The notes under the pieces: model-generated
Database searches by the model: none
Seen by the model: only the letters and a program-made list of their open reading frames with translations
Told to the model about the DNA's origin: nothing
Program-made: the position numbers and the translations under genes
NCBI RefSeq assembly: GCF_018614055.1
Contig: NZ_JAGGPB010000020.1
Location: 124,001 to 188,000, forward strand
Length of the DNA: 64,000 bases
Direction of reading: 5' to 3'
From: Streptomyces sp. ISL-98
GTDB taxonomy: Bacteria; Actinomycetota; Actinomycetes; Streptomycetales; Streptomycetaceae
Shown: piece by piece, positions 17,360-25,703 of the stretch
Numbering within the stretch: the stretch's first letter is position 1
Layout of the letters: every line of letters begins with the position of its first letter

Positions 17360-18691
17360 GTGGGCATGGTCTTGGGTCTCCTCGCGGGTGCGGTCGTGGT
17401 GGTCGCCGTGCTGGGTGGGGCGCACTGGTACGTCTGGCGGCGGCTGGTCCGCGACACGACGGCGCGCGGCGGCTCTGCCCGGCGCGCGGGCACGGTCGCG
17501 GTGGTGGTGCTGCCGCTGCTGACGGTGGGTGCGCTGGTCTCGGGGCGGGCGGGTGCGCCGTTCTGGGTGCAGCAGGTGGTGTCCTGGCCGGGGTATCTGT
17601 GGCTGGCGGTGCTGATGTACCTGGTGATGGCGCTGGTGGTGGGGGAGGCGGTACGGCCCCTGCTGCGCCGGGGGTTGGAGCGGCGGTCCGCCCCTGCGCC
17701 TGCGGTGCTTCCCGAGGCGTTGGGGGAGGCCTCCAGTGGCTCGGGACGTGCGTCTTCCAGCGGCAGCGGCAGCGCTAGCGGCAGCGGTGGCGGTACGGAC
17801 ACGGTGACGATGCCCCCGACGGCTACGACGCCTGTGGCCCCCACAGCGCCCACGCCACCGGCCGGTGTTTCGCGGCGCCTGTTCGTTTCGCGAGTGGTCG
17901 GCGGAGGCGCGGCGGCCGCGGCTCTGGGGACGGTGGGATACGGGACGTACGGGGTGCTGCGCGGGCCCCGGGTGAAGCGGGTCGTGGTGCCGCTGGCCAA
18001 ACTGCCGCGGGGCGCCCACGGGTTCCGGATCGCCGTCGTCAGCGACGTACACCTCGGGCCGATTCTCGGCCGCGCCCACACCCAGCGCATCGTCGACACG
18101 ATCAACGCCACCCAGCCCGATCTGGTGGCCGTCGTCGGCGACCTCGTCGACGGGAGCGTGGCCGACCTGGAGTACGCCGCCGAGCCGCTCGCGCAGCTGG
18201 AGGCGCGGCACGGGTCGTACTTCGTCACCGGCAATCACGAGTACTTCTCCGGTGCGGAGCAGTGGGTCGAGCACGTGCGTGAGCTCGGGCTGCGGCCGCT
18301 GGAGAACGACCGGGTCGAGATCGCAGGCTTCGACCTCGCCGGGGTCAACGACGTCGCGGGCGAGAGCGAAGGACAGGGACCGGACTTCGTACGCGCGTTG
18401 GGGGACCGCGACCGTACGCGGGCCTCGGTGCTGCTCGCGCATCAGCCGGTCGTCATCCACGACGCTGTGAAGCACGGCGTGGATCTGCAGCTATCCGGCC
18501 ACACGCACGGCGGCCAGCTCTGGCCCGGCAACTTCATCGCCGCCCGCGCGAACCCGACGCTGGCCGGCCTCGAGCGGTACGGCGACACCCAGCTGTACGT
18601 CTCGCGGGGTGCGGGGGCGTGGGGGCCGCCGGTGCGCGTGGGGGCGGAGTCCGACATCACGGTGGTCGAACTGGCTTCACGCCGGGCGTAG
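17360..18691 (+). CDS. Membrane-anchored metallophosphoesterase
   Basis: The 443-aa protein has an N-terminal membrane part (helices near 5-25, 50-70 and 75-100), a Ser/Gly/Thr/Pro linker, a further RRLFV...GGGAAAAALG segment, then a calcineurin-like phosphoesterase domain from about residue 220. Metal-binding motifs are in order: DVHLGP, GDLVDG, GNHEY and GHTHGGQ. This YkuE/YaeI-like class acts on phosphoesters outside or at the membrane; the substrate is unknown. Confidence 0.88.
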   Translation: MGMVLGLLAGAVVVVAVLGGAHWYVWRRLVRDTTARGGSARRAGTVAVVVLPLLTVGALVSGRAGAPFWVQQVVSWPGYLWLAVLMYLVMALVVGEAVRPLLRRGLERRSAPAPAVLPEALGEASSGSGRASSSGSGSASGSGGGTDTVTMPPTATTPVAPTAPTPPAGVSRRLFVSRVVGGGAAAAALGTVGYGTYGVLRGPRVKRVVVPLAKLPRGAHGFRIAVVSDVHLGPILGRAHTQRIVDTINATQPDLVAVVGDLVDGSVADLEYAAEPLAQLEARHGSYFVTGNHEYFSGAEQWVEHVRELGLRPLENDRVEIAGFDLAGVNDVAGESEGQGPDFVRALGDRDRTRASVLLAHQPVVIHDAVKHGVDLQLSGHTHGGQLWPGNFIAARANPTLAGLERYGDTQLYVSRGAGAWGPPVRVGAESDITVVELASRRA

Positions 18692-18770
18692 GCGCACGAC
18701 CGCCGCCGGGCCCGGCCGACGGTCGGTCCGCCTGGCTGTCGGCCCGCCTAGCTGTCCGTCCGCGTTGCGG

Positions 18771-19475
18771 TCAGTGCGCCTTGTGCGAGGCCACCGTCTG
18801 GGCCATCCCCGGCAGGAAGTCCGTGAACAGCTCGTGCACTTCGCGTACGAGCGGACGCAGCACCCGGAAGCGGGCGAGCGCGACCCCGCGGGCGGTGAGG
18901 CGGGCGCCGCGTTCGGCCAGGCGGCGGCTGCGTTCCCGGTCCTCGGAGCGGTCGAACACCCAGTACAGGACGAGTCCCATCTGGGAGAGCCACATCAACT
19001 CCGGCAGGATGTCCCGGAGTTCCTCGGCGACCTTGGCCTTGGAGCCGGCCAGCACCTCCCGGTGGACGGCGATGGCCGCCTCGCGGGCGTGCTCCGACTC
19101 GGGGGAGAAGGGGCTCAGCGGGCTCTCGGGGTCCGCGGCGTTCTTGAAGAACTGGGCCGCGAACTCGTGGTACGGCGCGGCGATGTCCAGCCAGGCCTTC
19201 AGCACCCCGGCCATCCGCGCTTCCAGATCGGTCTCCTTGTCCAGTACGGGACGGACCGCCGCCTGGTGTTCGGCGGCGATCCGGTCGTAGAAGCCCTGGA
19301 CGAGGTGTTCCTTGGAGCCGAAGTAGTAGTACGCGTTCCCTACGGAGACTCCCGCCTCCTTGGCGATGGCCCGCATGGTCGTCTTGTCGTAACCGCGGTC
19401 CTGGAAGAGCTGGAGCGCGGTCTCGAGGATGAGCGTGCGGGTCTGCTCGCTCTTGGGGGCCTTGTCTTCTTTCAC
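18771..19475 (-). CDS. TetR/AcrR family regulator
   Basis: The 234-aa protein has an N-terminal HTH (about residues 25-60: TTMRAIAKEAGVSVGNAYYYF, then GSKEHLVQGFYDRI). The C-terminal ligand domain is all-helical. GTG at 19475 gives VKEDKAPKSEQTRTLILETAL, the normal start of such proteins. It is last in a minus-strand group after the DCC-family gene and the membrane-protein gene, whose promoter has two TTGAACNNGTTCAA palindromes. It is the best candidate to bind them. Confidence 0.88.
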   Translation of the reverse strand: MKEDKAPKSEQTRTLILETALQLFQDRGYDKTTMRAIAKEAGVSVGNAYYYFGSKEHLVQGFYDRIAAEHQAAVRPVLDKETDLEARMAGVLKAWLDIAAPYHEFAAQFFKNAADPESPLSPFSPESEHAREAAIAVHREVLAGSKAKVAEELRDILPELMWLSQMGLVLYWVFDRSEDRERSRRLAERGARLTARGVALARFRVLRPLVREVHELFTDFLPGMAQTVASHKAH

Positions 19476-19486
19476 GGTGTCCGAGC

Positions 19487-19906
19487 CTAACCGGGTACGG
19501 AGCACCGGTCGTCGCAGGGCGTTCCCCCGGCCGCCCCGGCCCCCGTCGCCTCGCGGTACTTGGCCGCCGCGAGCATCGAGACCCGTACGAAGGGGGCGCC
19601 CGCCGGGGTGGCGAGCCAGTGGGCTCTGGGCCGGTGCTCAGCCAGGGCCCAGAGGCACACGACGAAGGCGGCGGGCCCGGCGTAGATCTGGCCCTTGTCA
19701 CCGATGACGGTGATCTCCCGCAGGGTGCGGGCGTGGTCGAGGCGCGGATACCGGCGCCGCGCCTCGACCGAGCCGGCCGGGACCAGGTCCAGCGGTACGA
19801 GCTGGCGTTGGCGCATCAGCCAGCTCCGCAGGTGGACGCAGAGGGAGCACTGGGCGTCGTACAGGACTGTCAGTCTGCTGACCGGGGTGCGGCCCATCGC
19901 GCTCAC
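19487..19906 (-). CDS. DCC-family (DUF393) thiol-disulfide oxidoreductase-like protein
   Basis: The protein of about 139 aa has the hallmark YDAQCSLCVHLRSWL, a DxxCxxC motif near residues 17-23, and the family's later segment GDKGQIYAGPAAFVVCLWAL. DCC proteins are thioredoxin-like and their substrates are mostly unknown. A GTG at 19906 overlaps the previous gene's TGA (GTGA), so it is translationally coupled to the membrane-protein gene; ATG 19897 is the alternative start. Eleven bases separate it from the TetR gene. Confidence 0.82.
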   Translation of the reverse strand: MSAMGRTPVSRLTVLYDAQCSLCVHLRSWLMRQRQLVPLDLVPAGSVEARRRYPRLDHARTLREITVIGDKGQIYAGPAAFVVCLWALAEHRPRAHWLATPAGAPFVRVSMLAAAKYREATGAGAAGGTPCDDRCSVPG

Positions 19907-20346
19907 GCCCCGGCGGGACCGGTGGCGGGAGCGGCCCACGGGCCCTGACCGGCCTGGTCCGTCCAGCCCTGCGGCGGAACCGGCGGGACCTGCTCGCGCT
20001 CCATGATGCTCCGCCGCCGGATCTTGTTGAGGACCCAGACATTGCCGAGGTGCATGACGCCGAGGACGAGCAGGACGACACCGAGCTTCACCGAGAGCGC
20101 CTCGAAGAGCCCTCGGGCGTCCTCGACGGCGTCCGCCGCCTTGAGGTAGAGGGCGACGAACCCGAGGTTGACCAGGTAGAAGCCGACCACCAGGAGGTGG
20201 TTGACCGCGTCGGCGAGCTTCTCGTCCCCGTGCAGGACGCTCGCGATGAAGATGCGCCCGTTGCGGCTCAGCGTCCGCGCGACCCAGATGGTGAGCGCGA
20301 CGCTGATCAGCAGGTAGACGACGTAGGCGACAACAGTGAGGTCCAT
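19903..20346 (-). CDS. Integral membrane protein of unknown function, first gene of a TetR-controlled group
   Basis: The 147-aa protein has about four hydrophobic segments (LTVVAYVVYLLISVALTIWVA; HLLVVGFYLVNLGFVALYL; LGVVLLVLGVMHLGNVWVL) and a cytosolic Pro/Gln/Gly-rich tail. It starts at 20346 and is preceded by a good sigma70-type promoter that overlaps an inverted repeat. It is coupled to the DCC gene by GTGA. A redox or envelope role is suggested only by the DCC neighbour. Confidence 0.8.
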   Translation of the reverse strand: MDLTVVAYVVYLLISVALTIWVARTLSRNGRIFIASVLHGDEKLADAVNHLLVVGFYLVNLGFVALYLKAADAVEDARGLFEALSVKLGVVLLVLGVMHLGNVWVLNKIRRRSIMEREQVPPVPPQGWTDQAGQGPWAAPATGPAGA

Positions 20347-20359
20347 ACCCCACCCCTTC

Positions 20360-20373
20360 TTGAACGTGTTCAA
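20360..20373. promoter_or_regulatory. Second TetR-type operator downstream of the promoter
   Basis: TTGAACGTGTTCAA is a perfect inverted repeat with a 2-base centre, identical in half-sites to the one at 20405-20418 and 45 bases from it. It lies between the promoter and the start codon at 20346, close to where transcription should begin. Confidence 0.75.
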
Positions 20374-20389
20374 AAGGCTGGCAGGAAGG

Positions 20390-20418
20390 AATCTAGACCT
20401 ATTTTTGAACATGTTCAA
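20390..20418 (-). promoter_or_regulatory. Promoter of the membrane-protein/DCC/TetR group with overlapping operator
   Basis: On the minus strand, TTGAAC (20413-20418) and TAGATT (20390-20395) are separated by exactly 17 bases, a near-ideal housekeeping promoter. The palindrome TTGAACATGTTCAA (20405-20418) covers the -35 box. Confidence 0.75.
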
Positions 20419-20509
20419 GCACGGAGCCCGGGCGTCGGGGCGTACGGCGGTGGAGGTCGACCCGGCGGCGCTCGGGCGCGGCGAACGCCGACATTCGCCG
20501 ACGTTCAGT

Positions 20510-20763
20510 CGTCGGCGTGGACGGGGGACTCGGCGGACGCCTTCGCGGCGATCCCCGGGATCAAGGAGGCGCACGTCATCGCGGGCAGTGCTTCCGTGCC
20601 GGTCAAGGTGCGGACGTCGGCCACGGAGCAACTGCGGGACGTATTACGCCGGTTGTACGAGACCGACGGTGTCAGCGGCACCCGGGCGACGGTGTCGCCG
20701 GAGAGGTTCTTCGAACGGCCGGTGACACCGCACGAGTCTCAGACGCTGAGCGAGCGGGCGTAG
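20510..20763 (+). pseudogene. Lrp/AsnC-type regulator remnant (ligand-binding domain only)
   Basis: The frame ending at TAG 20761-20763 encodes GDSADAFAAIPGIKEAHVIAG, then PVKVRTSATEQLRDVLRRLYE and TRATVSPERFFERPV. This is the RAM/ligand domain of an Lrp/AsnC regulator, normally the C-terminal half of a protein of about 150 aa. No HTH and no good start codon precede it; the frame upstream is low-complexity and runs into the TetR operator region. The 3-prime end overlaps the convergent gene by 25 bases. I read it as a decayed gene, though a free-standing domain cannot be excluded. Confidence 0.55.
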
Positions 20764-21263
20764 TTGATCTGGCCCATGATCATGTGGAAGGAGTGGGGAC
20801 CGACGGCCGGGACCATCGTCGAGTGGTGCCGGCCGCCACTGGTGACCGTGACCTGGATGAAACCGGTCGTCTGCTTCTCCTTCATCAGGAGGAAGAGCAG
20901 CCCGATCAGGCAGAACAGGGCGAAGATGATCGCCAGCACGATCGCGACCGTCGGGATCTTCTCCTCCGTGCGCGACATGTCGGTCGCCGTCCACACCGCG
21001 CCCTTGAGCGGCATCGTGCCCGACGGCGTCACGATCCCGTCGTTCATGACGGTGATGTCACCGATCGACATCAGCGGCGCACCCCCGCCGCCCGCCGGAG
21101 CCCCGGTGTAGGGCATCGGCGTACCGTCGGCCACCGTCGGCTGCTGCGGATAGCCGTACCCGGGCGCGTTGTTGGGGTATCCGTAACCCGGAGTCGGACC
21201 CCACTGGTAGTTCCCGTTCGGGTCACCGTCCGCCGCGTACGGATTCGGATTCTGCTCGCTCAT
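20739..21263 (-). CDS. Tail-domain membrane protein with Gly/Tyr/Pro-rich N-terminus
   Basis: The 174-aa protein starts with a Pro/Gly/Tyr/Asn-rich disordered segment (about 1-60, YGYPNNAPGYGYPQQP). A short folded part (GDITVMNDGIVTPSGTMPLKG) follows, then one strong membrane helix (TVAIVLAIIFALFCLIGLLFLLM, about 108-130) and a C-terminal domain with GFIQVTVTSGGRHHSTMVP. The fold is a common actinobacterial unknown. It is separated from the sdh operon by a terminator and is not part of it. Confidence 0.8.
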   Translation of the reverse strand: MSEQNPNPYAADGDPNGNYQWGPTPGYGYPNNAPGYGYPQQPTVADGTPMPYTGAPAGGGGAPLMSIGDITVMNDGIVTPSGTMPLKGAVWTATDMSRTEEKIPTVAIVLAIIFALFCLIGLLFLLMKEKQTTGFIQVTVTSGGRHHSTMVPAVGPHSFHMIMGQINYARSLSV

Positions 21264-21324
21264 GTTCCCCGTGCTCCCCTCGGCGCGCCTGCAATACCCC
21301 TGATCCTGGCACACCATGGCGAAA

Positions 21325-21354
21325 GCCCGCCCCCCGTTCGCACCGGGGACGGGC
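21325..21354 (-). terminator. Terminator of the sdh operon
   Basis: A 10-bp stem with one mismatch (GCCCGcCCCC against GGGGaCGGGC) lies 35 bases after the sdhB stop and is followed on the minus strand by TTT. It precedes the start of the next minus-strand gene. Confidence 0.6.
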
Positions 21355-21388
21355 CTTCGTACAGAAACAGCGCAAGCGCCAGGAGGAA

Positions 21389-22156
21389 CTAGAAGCGGCG
21401 CGTGATCAGCGCACGCTTGACTTCCTGGATCGCCTTCGTGACCTCGATACCGCGCGGGCAGGCGTCCGTGCAGTTGAACGTCGTACGGCAACGCCACACG
21501 CCGTCCTTGTCGTTCAGGATCTCCAGCCGCTGCTCGCCGCCCTCGTCACGCGAGTCGAAGATGAAGCGGTGCGCGTTGACGATCGCCGCCGGGCCGAAGT
21601 ACTGGCCGTCGTTCCAGAACACCGGGCACGAGGACGTGCACGCGGCGCACAGGATGCACTTGGTGGTGTCGTCGAACCGCTCGCGGTCCTCGGCGGACTG
21701 CAGACGCTCGCGCGTCGGCTCGTTGCCCTTCGTGATGAGGAAGGGCATGACATCGCGGTACGCCTGGAAGAACGGGTCCATGTCGACCACGAGGTCCTTG
21801 AGGACCGTGAGGCCCTTGATGGCCTCGACCGTGATCGGCTTCTCCGGGTTGATGTCCTTGATCAGCGTCTTGCAGGCGAGCCTGTTCTTGCCGTTGATCC
21901 GCATCGCGTCGGAGCCGCAGATGCCGTGCGCGCATGAGCGGCGGAAGGTGAGCGTGCCGTCGGTCTCCCACTTGATCTTGTGGAGACCGTCGAGCACACG
22001 CTCCTTCGGGTCGATCTCGATCGGGAAGTCCTGCCACTCGGCCTCGGCGGAGATCTCCGGGTTGAAGCGGCGGATCCGGAACGTGACCGTGATGTACGGC
22101 GAGGGGACGGCCGCGGGCTTCGCGTCGTCGACCTTGTCCAGAGTCGGGGTAGCCAT
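21389..22156 (-). CDS. sdhB: Succinate dehydrogenase iron-sulfur subunit
   Basis: The 255-aa subunit passes electrons from the flavin in SdhA to the membrane quinone site. The plant-type [2Fe-2S] ligands are Cys75, Cys80, Asp83 and Cys95 (CAHGICGSDAMRINGKNRLAC), with Asp in the third position as in the E. coli protein. The [4Fe-4S] site is CILCAACTSSCPV and the [3Fe-4S] site is CRTTFNCTDACP. The ATG shares one base with the sdhA stop (TGATG), so the two are coupled. Confidence 0.97.
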   Translation of the reverse strand: MATPTLDKVDDAKPAAVPSPYITVTFRIRRFNPEISAEAEWQDFPIEIDPKERVLDGLHKIKWETDGTLTFRRSCAHGICGSDAMRINGKNRLACKTLIKDINPEKPITVEAIKGLTVLKDLVVDMDPFFQAYRDVMPFLITKGNEPTRERLQSAEDRERFDDTTKCILCAACTSSCPVFWNDGQYFGPAAIVNAHRFIFDSRDEGGEQRLEILNDKDGVWRCRTTFNCTDACPRGIEVTKAIQEVKRALITRRF

Positions 22157-23910
22157 CAGTACTTACGCTCCATCGGCTGGTAGCGGGTCTGGACGACCGG
22201 CTTGTAGTCGAGCCGGATCGACTCGGAGCCGTCGTCGCCCACCTCGCGGTACGCCATGGTGTGGCGCATGAAGTTGACGTCGTCGCGGTTCGGGTAGTCC
22301 TCGCGGTAGTGACCGCCGCGGGACTCCTTGCGCGCCAGGGCGGACACGGCCATGACCTCGGCCAGGTCGAGCAGGTTGCCCAGCTCGATGGCCTCCAGCA
22401 GGTCGGTGTTGAACCGCTTGCCCTTGTCCTGGATCGAGACGTTGAGGTAACGCTCGCGCAGCTCGCCGATCTTCTCGACCGCCGTCTTGATCGTCTGCTC
22501 GGTACGGAACACCATCACGTTGGCGTCCATCGTCTCCTGCAGCTCCCGGCGGATGTCGTGTACCCGCTCGCTGCCGGTGTTGCTGCGCAGGCGCTCGACC
22601 TGCGCGACGACGAGCGACGCCGGGTCCTCGGGAAGCTCGACGTAGTCGCTCACGGCCGAGTACTCCGCGGCGGCGATGCCGGCGCGCTTGCCGAAGACGT
22701 TGATGTCCAGCAGCGAGTTCGTACCCAGACGGTTCGCGCCGTGCACCGACACGCAGGCGACCTCACCGGCGGCGTACAGACCCGGAACGACCGTGGTGTT
22801 GTCCGCGAGGACCTCACCCCTGACGTTCGTCGGGATGCCGCCCATGGCGTAGTGCGCGGTCGGCTGGATCGGGATCGGGTCCGTGTACGGCTCGATGCCC
22901 AGGTACGTACGCGCGAACTCCGTGATGTCCGGGAGCTTCGCGTCGAGCTGCTCCGGCGGCAGGTGCGTCAGGTCGAGGAAGACGTGGTCGCCCTCGGGCC
23001 CGCAGCCGCGGCCCTCGCGGATCTCGGTGTAGATGGAGCGCGAGACGACGTCACGGGACGCGAGGTCCTTCATGACCGGCGCGTACTTCTCCATGAAGCG
23101 CTCGCCGTCCTTGTTGCGGAGGATGCCGCCCTCACCACGGGCGCCCTCCGTCAGCAGGATGCCCATGCGCCAGATGCCCGTCGGGTGGAACTGGAAGAAC
23201 TCCATGTCCTCCAGCGGCAGACCGCGGCGGTACGCCGCTGCCTGGCCGTCACCGGTCAGGGTGTGCGCGTTCGACGTCACCTTGAAGAACTTGCCGGTGC
23301 CGCCGGAGGCGAAGATGATCGCCTTCGCCTGGAAGACGTGGATCTCGCCGGTCGCCAGCTCGTACGCGACGACGCCCGCGGACTTCTTGACCCCGTCTAC
23401 GTCCTGCATCAGCAGGTCCAGGACGTAGAACTCGTTGAAGAACTCCACACCCTCCTTGACGCAGTTCTGGTACAGCGTCTGGAGGATCATGTGGCCGGTG
23501 CGGTCCGACGCGTAGCAGGACCGGCGGACCGGGGCCTCACCGTGGTTGCGGGAGTGACCGCCGAAGCGGCGCTGGTCGATGGTGCCGTCCGGGGTGCGGT
23601 TGAACGGCAGGCCCATCTTCTCGAGGTCGAGAACCGAGTCGATGGCCTCCTTCGCCAGGATCTCGGCGGCGTCCTGGTCGACCAGGTAGTCGCCGCCCTT
23701 GATCGTGTCGAAGGTGTGCCACTCCCAGTTGTCCTCCTCCACGTTCGCCAGCGCGGCGGCCATGCCGCCCTGCGCGGCGCCCGTGTGGGACCTGGTCGGG
23801 TACAGCTTTGTCAGCACGGCGGTGCGGCTGCGCTTTGTCGACTCGATGGCCGCGCGCATGCCGGCGCCACCGGCGCCGACGATGACGGTGTCGTACTTGT
23901 GAATCTTCAT
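22156..23910 (-). CDS. sdhA: Succinate dehydrogenase flavoprotein subunit
   Basis: The 584-aa flavoprotein oxidises succinate to fumarate in the TCA cycle. The N-terminal dinucleotide motif is [18 protein letters not shown] (7-24), the covalent FAD histidine is in [11 protein letters not shown], and the active-site loop HPTGIW and [12 protein letters not shown] follow. The ending PMERKY is typical. It is the third gene of the minus-strand sdhCDAB operon. Confidence 0.98.
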   Translation of the reverse strand: MKIHKYDTVIVGAGGAGMRAAIESTKRSRTAVLTKLYPTRSHTGAAQGGMAAALANVEEDNWEWHTFDTIKGGDYLVDQDAAEILAKEAIDSVLDLEKMGLPFNRTPDGTIDQRRFGGHSRNHGEAPVRRSCYASDRTGHMILQTLYQNCVKEGVEFFNEFYVLDLLMQDVDGVKKSAGVVAYELATGEIHVFQAKAIIFASGGTGKFFKVTSNAHTLTGDGQAAAYRRGLPLEDMEFFQFHPTGIWRMGILLTEGARGEGGILRNKDGERFMEKYAPVMKDLASRDVVSRSIYTEIREGRGCGPEGDHVFLDLTHLPPEQLDAKLPDITEFARTYLGIEPYTDPIPIQPTAHYAMGGIPTNVRGEVLADNTTVVPGLYAAGEVACVSVHGANRLGTNSLLDINVFGKRAGIAAAEYSAVSDYVELPEDPASLVVAQVERLRSNTGSERVHDIRRELQETMDANVMVFRTEQTIKTAVEKIGELRERYLNVSIQDKGKRFNTDLLEAIELGNLLDLAEVMAVSALARKESRGGHYREDYPNRDDVNFMRHTMAYREVGDDGSESIRLDYKPVVQTRYQPMERKY

Positions 23911-23932
23911 GGTGGTTGCCTCAGCCCCGGGC

Positions 23933-24406
23933 CTAGCGGATGTTCGGGTCGAAGGTGAAGATCACCAGCGTGCCCAGAAGGACGGTGAACACCGTGGCGG
24001 TGTACAGCAGGTTCTTCAGCCAGAAGCGGGTGTTGGGCCGCTCCGCGTAGTCGTTGATGACGGTACGCAGGCCGTTGGCGCCGTGCAGCATCGCGAGCCA
24101 CAGCATGAGCAGGTCCCAGGTCTGCCAGAACGGCGAGGCCCAGCGGCCGGCCACGAAGGCGAAGCCGATCTTGGACACGCCGCCGTCCAGCACGAGCTGG
24201 ATCAGCAGGTGGCCGAGGACCAGGACGACCAGAACGATGCCGGACAGCCGCATGAACAGCCAGCCGTACAGCTCGAAGTTCGTGCGTGTCGTCCTGGGCG
24301 TCTTCTTGGTGCGAACGCGGGGGGCTTCAATTACGGGAGCCGGGTTGTCCACGTCGTAGAGGCTCTCGCCCTCGACGGGACCGACTGCGGAAGTGGTCTC
24401 AGACAT
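23933..24406 (-). CDS. sdhD: Succinate dehydrogenase membrane anchor subunit SdhD
   Basis: The 157-aa protein has three membrane helices (about 48-70, 90-112 and 127-150) after a charged N-terminal tail. [15 protein letters not shown] in the second helix holds the conserved histidine that contributes to heme/quinone binding. It lies seven bases after sdhC and 22 before sdhA, so the four genes form one operon. Confidence 0.93.
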   Translation of the reverse strand: MSETTSAVGPVEGESLYDVDNPAPVIEAPRVRTKKTPRTTRTNFELYGWLFMRLSGIVLVVLVLGHLLIQLVLDGGVSKIGFAFVAGRWASPFWQTWDLLMLWLAMLHGANGLRTVINDYAERPNTRFWLKNLLYTATVFTVLLGTLVIFTFDPNIR

Positions 24407-24413
24407 GTCTGCG

Positions 24414-24794
24414 TCAGCTCCCGAAGACTTCGCGTACGGCGTGGCCGAGCACGGGGTAGAGCGCGCCGGCCATCAGCACGATCCAGATGCCCATGACGGT
24501 CCAGAGCATCTGCTTCTGGTAGCGGGGGCCCTTGGACCAGAAGTCCACGGCGACGACCCTGAGGCCGTTCAGCGCGTGGAACAGGATGGCGGCGACAAGG
24601 CCGTACTCGAGCAGTGCCACGAGAGGGGTCTTGTAGGTGGCCACGACATCGTCATACGCCTCGGGAGAGACGCGGACGAGAGCGGTGTCGAGGACGTGTA
24701 CGAACAGGAAGAAGAAAATGAGGACGCCGGTGACTCGATGAGCCACCCAGGACCACATACCTTCCCGGCCGCGATACAGCGTTCCAGCCGGCAC
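24414..24794 (-). CDS. sdhC: Succinate dehydrogenase cytochrome b556 subunit SdhC
   Basis: The 126-aa protein has three helices: VAHRVTGVLIFFFLFVHVLDTALV, TPLVALLEYGLVAAILFHALNGLRVV and MLWTVMGIWIVLMAGALYPVLG. His in HRxTG and in ILFHALNG match the SdhC heme-ligand region. GTG at 24794 was chosen because GGAGGG precedes it by about nine bases; the longer open frame runs into the decarboxylase gene upstream. It is the first gene of the operon, so the promoter should lie in 24795-24942. Confidence 0.93.
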   Translation of the reverse strand: MPAGTLYRGREGMWSWVAHRVTGVLIFFFLFVHVLDTALVRVSPEAYDDVVATYKTPLVALLEYGLVAAILFHALNGLRVVAVDFWSKGPRYQKQMLWTVMGIWIVLMAGALYPVLGHAVREVFGS

Positions 24795-24942
24795 GGAAAA
24801 ACCCTCCGGGAGCGGGGATTGGGGCCATGCCGGCTTCTCTGTCGGTCTGGCCCGGCCGGGTACGGTCCACCGGCCCCGGCCATCGTAGCGACGACTTGTC
24901 GGTTCGTTCGCGCGGGGTCGACAGGTGTGATCAAAGTGGCAA

Positions 24943-25539
24943 TCAAACAGCCACGGACGGGCTATCGGGCCGGTCAGGGCGGCCGGTGTGGCCAGGATGG
25001 TCAGCATTTTCCAGGAAATCAACGGATTTCTGAGGTTCGGATACGAGGTGGGCGAGCCGTCCGCGTGCCAGCCTGCGCAGTTCGTCGGCGGCGACGGCCC
25101 GCTCCTCGTCCGGTTCGTTGCCCAGCCGGGTGCGGATCCCGCCGAGCACCTGGTTGAGCTGCTCCTCCGGGCGCAGGCCGTCCAGGCAGATCACGAAGGC
25201 GTGGCCGAAGCTGCTCTCGTACGCGGCGTGGGCGGCGCGCAGCGCGGTGCGCGCGCTGGCGGGGGCGCCGTCGCGCAGGCCCGCGGAGGACTCGTCGGCC
25301 AGGGCGCCGGAGATCTCGTCGCAGGACAGGTCGTACGCCGCCTCGTCGGCCGCGGCGAGCAGGGATTCGAGGTCGGGGTACGGGCGGTGCGCGACCAGCC
25401 GCTGCGCCCAGCGGCGGCTGCCGCAGCAGGCGAGCAGGGCGGCTTCGGCGGCGCCGGCGGGCGCGGCATTGAACCGGTCGAGACCGGCTGCGACCGCCGG
25501 TCCGTGCTTCTGCTGGGGTACGGGCGTTCGACCGGACAG
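24943..25539 (-). CDS. 2-oxo-4-hydroxy-4-carboxy-5-ureidoimidazoline (OHCU) decarboxylase
   Basis: The protein matches the OHCU decarboxylase of uric-acid breakdown: GLDRFNAAPAGAAEAALLAC, CCGSRRWAQRLVAHRPYPDL, then AAYESSFGHAFVICLDG and the C-terminal RLGNEPDEERAVAADELRRL. It would yield S-allantoin. The frame is open from a TAG near 25593 but has no ATG, GTG or TTG before GTG 25194, which would remove most of the protein. A CTG at 25537-25539 has GAGGAG exactly six bases upstream and gives 198 aa. I take this as a rare CTG start; a disrupted start is the alternative. Confidence 0.75.
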   Translation of the reverse strand: MSGRTPVPQQKHGPAVAAGLDRFNAAPAGAAEAALLACCGSRRWAQRLVAHRPYPDLESLLAAADEAAYDLSCDEISGALADESSAGLRDGAPASARTALRAAHAAYESSFGHAFVICLDGLRPEEQLNQVLGGIRTRLGNEPDEERAVAADELRRLARGRLAHLVSEPQKSVDFLENADHPGHTGRPDRPDSPSVAV

Positions 25540-25703
25540 CGTGAGCTCCTCGAATGGGACCGACGAGAAGGGCGGTGCTGGTGTGCCGCAACGCTATCGA
25601 CGGTCCGGGAGGGCTGTCCGACGGATGCGGCGATTTCACCCGGACGGGAGAGTTTGGGCACACATTGTGGAAGTTTGGTGGCCCATTCGGCATCGTTCGC
25701 CCA

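Noticed and set aside
16985..18475. Long upstream extension of the DD-carboxypeptidase frame
   Set aside because: It runs antisense to the metallophosphoesterase and has Arg/His-rich low-complexity sequence; the signal peptide marks the real start.
18721..18760. Short imperfect direct repeat (GTCCGCCTGGCTGTC-like units)
   Set aside because: Only two copies of about 16 bases with mismatches; not a CRISPR or known element.
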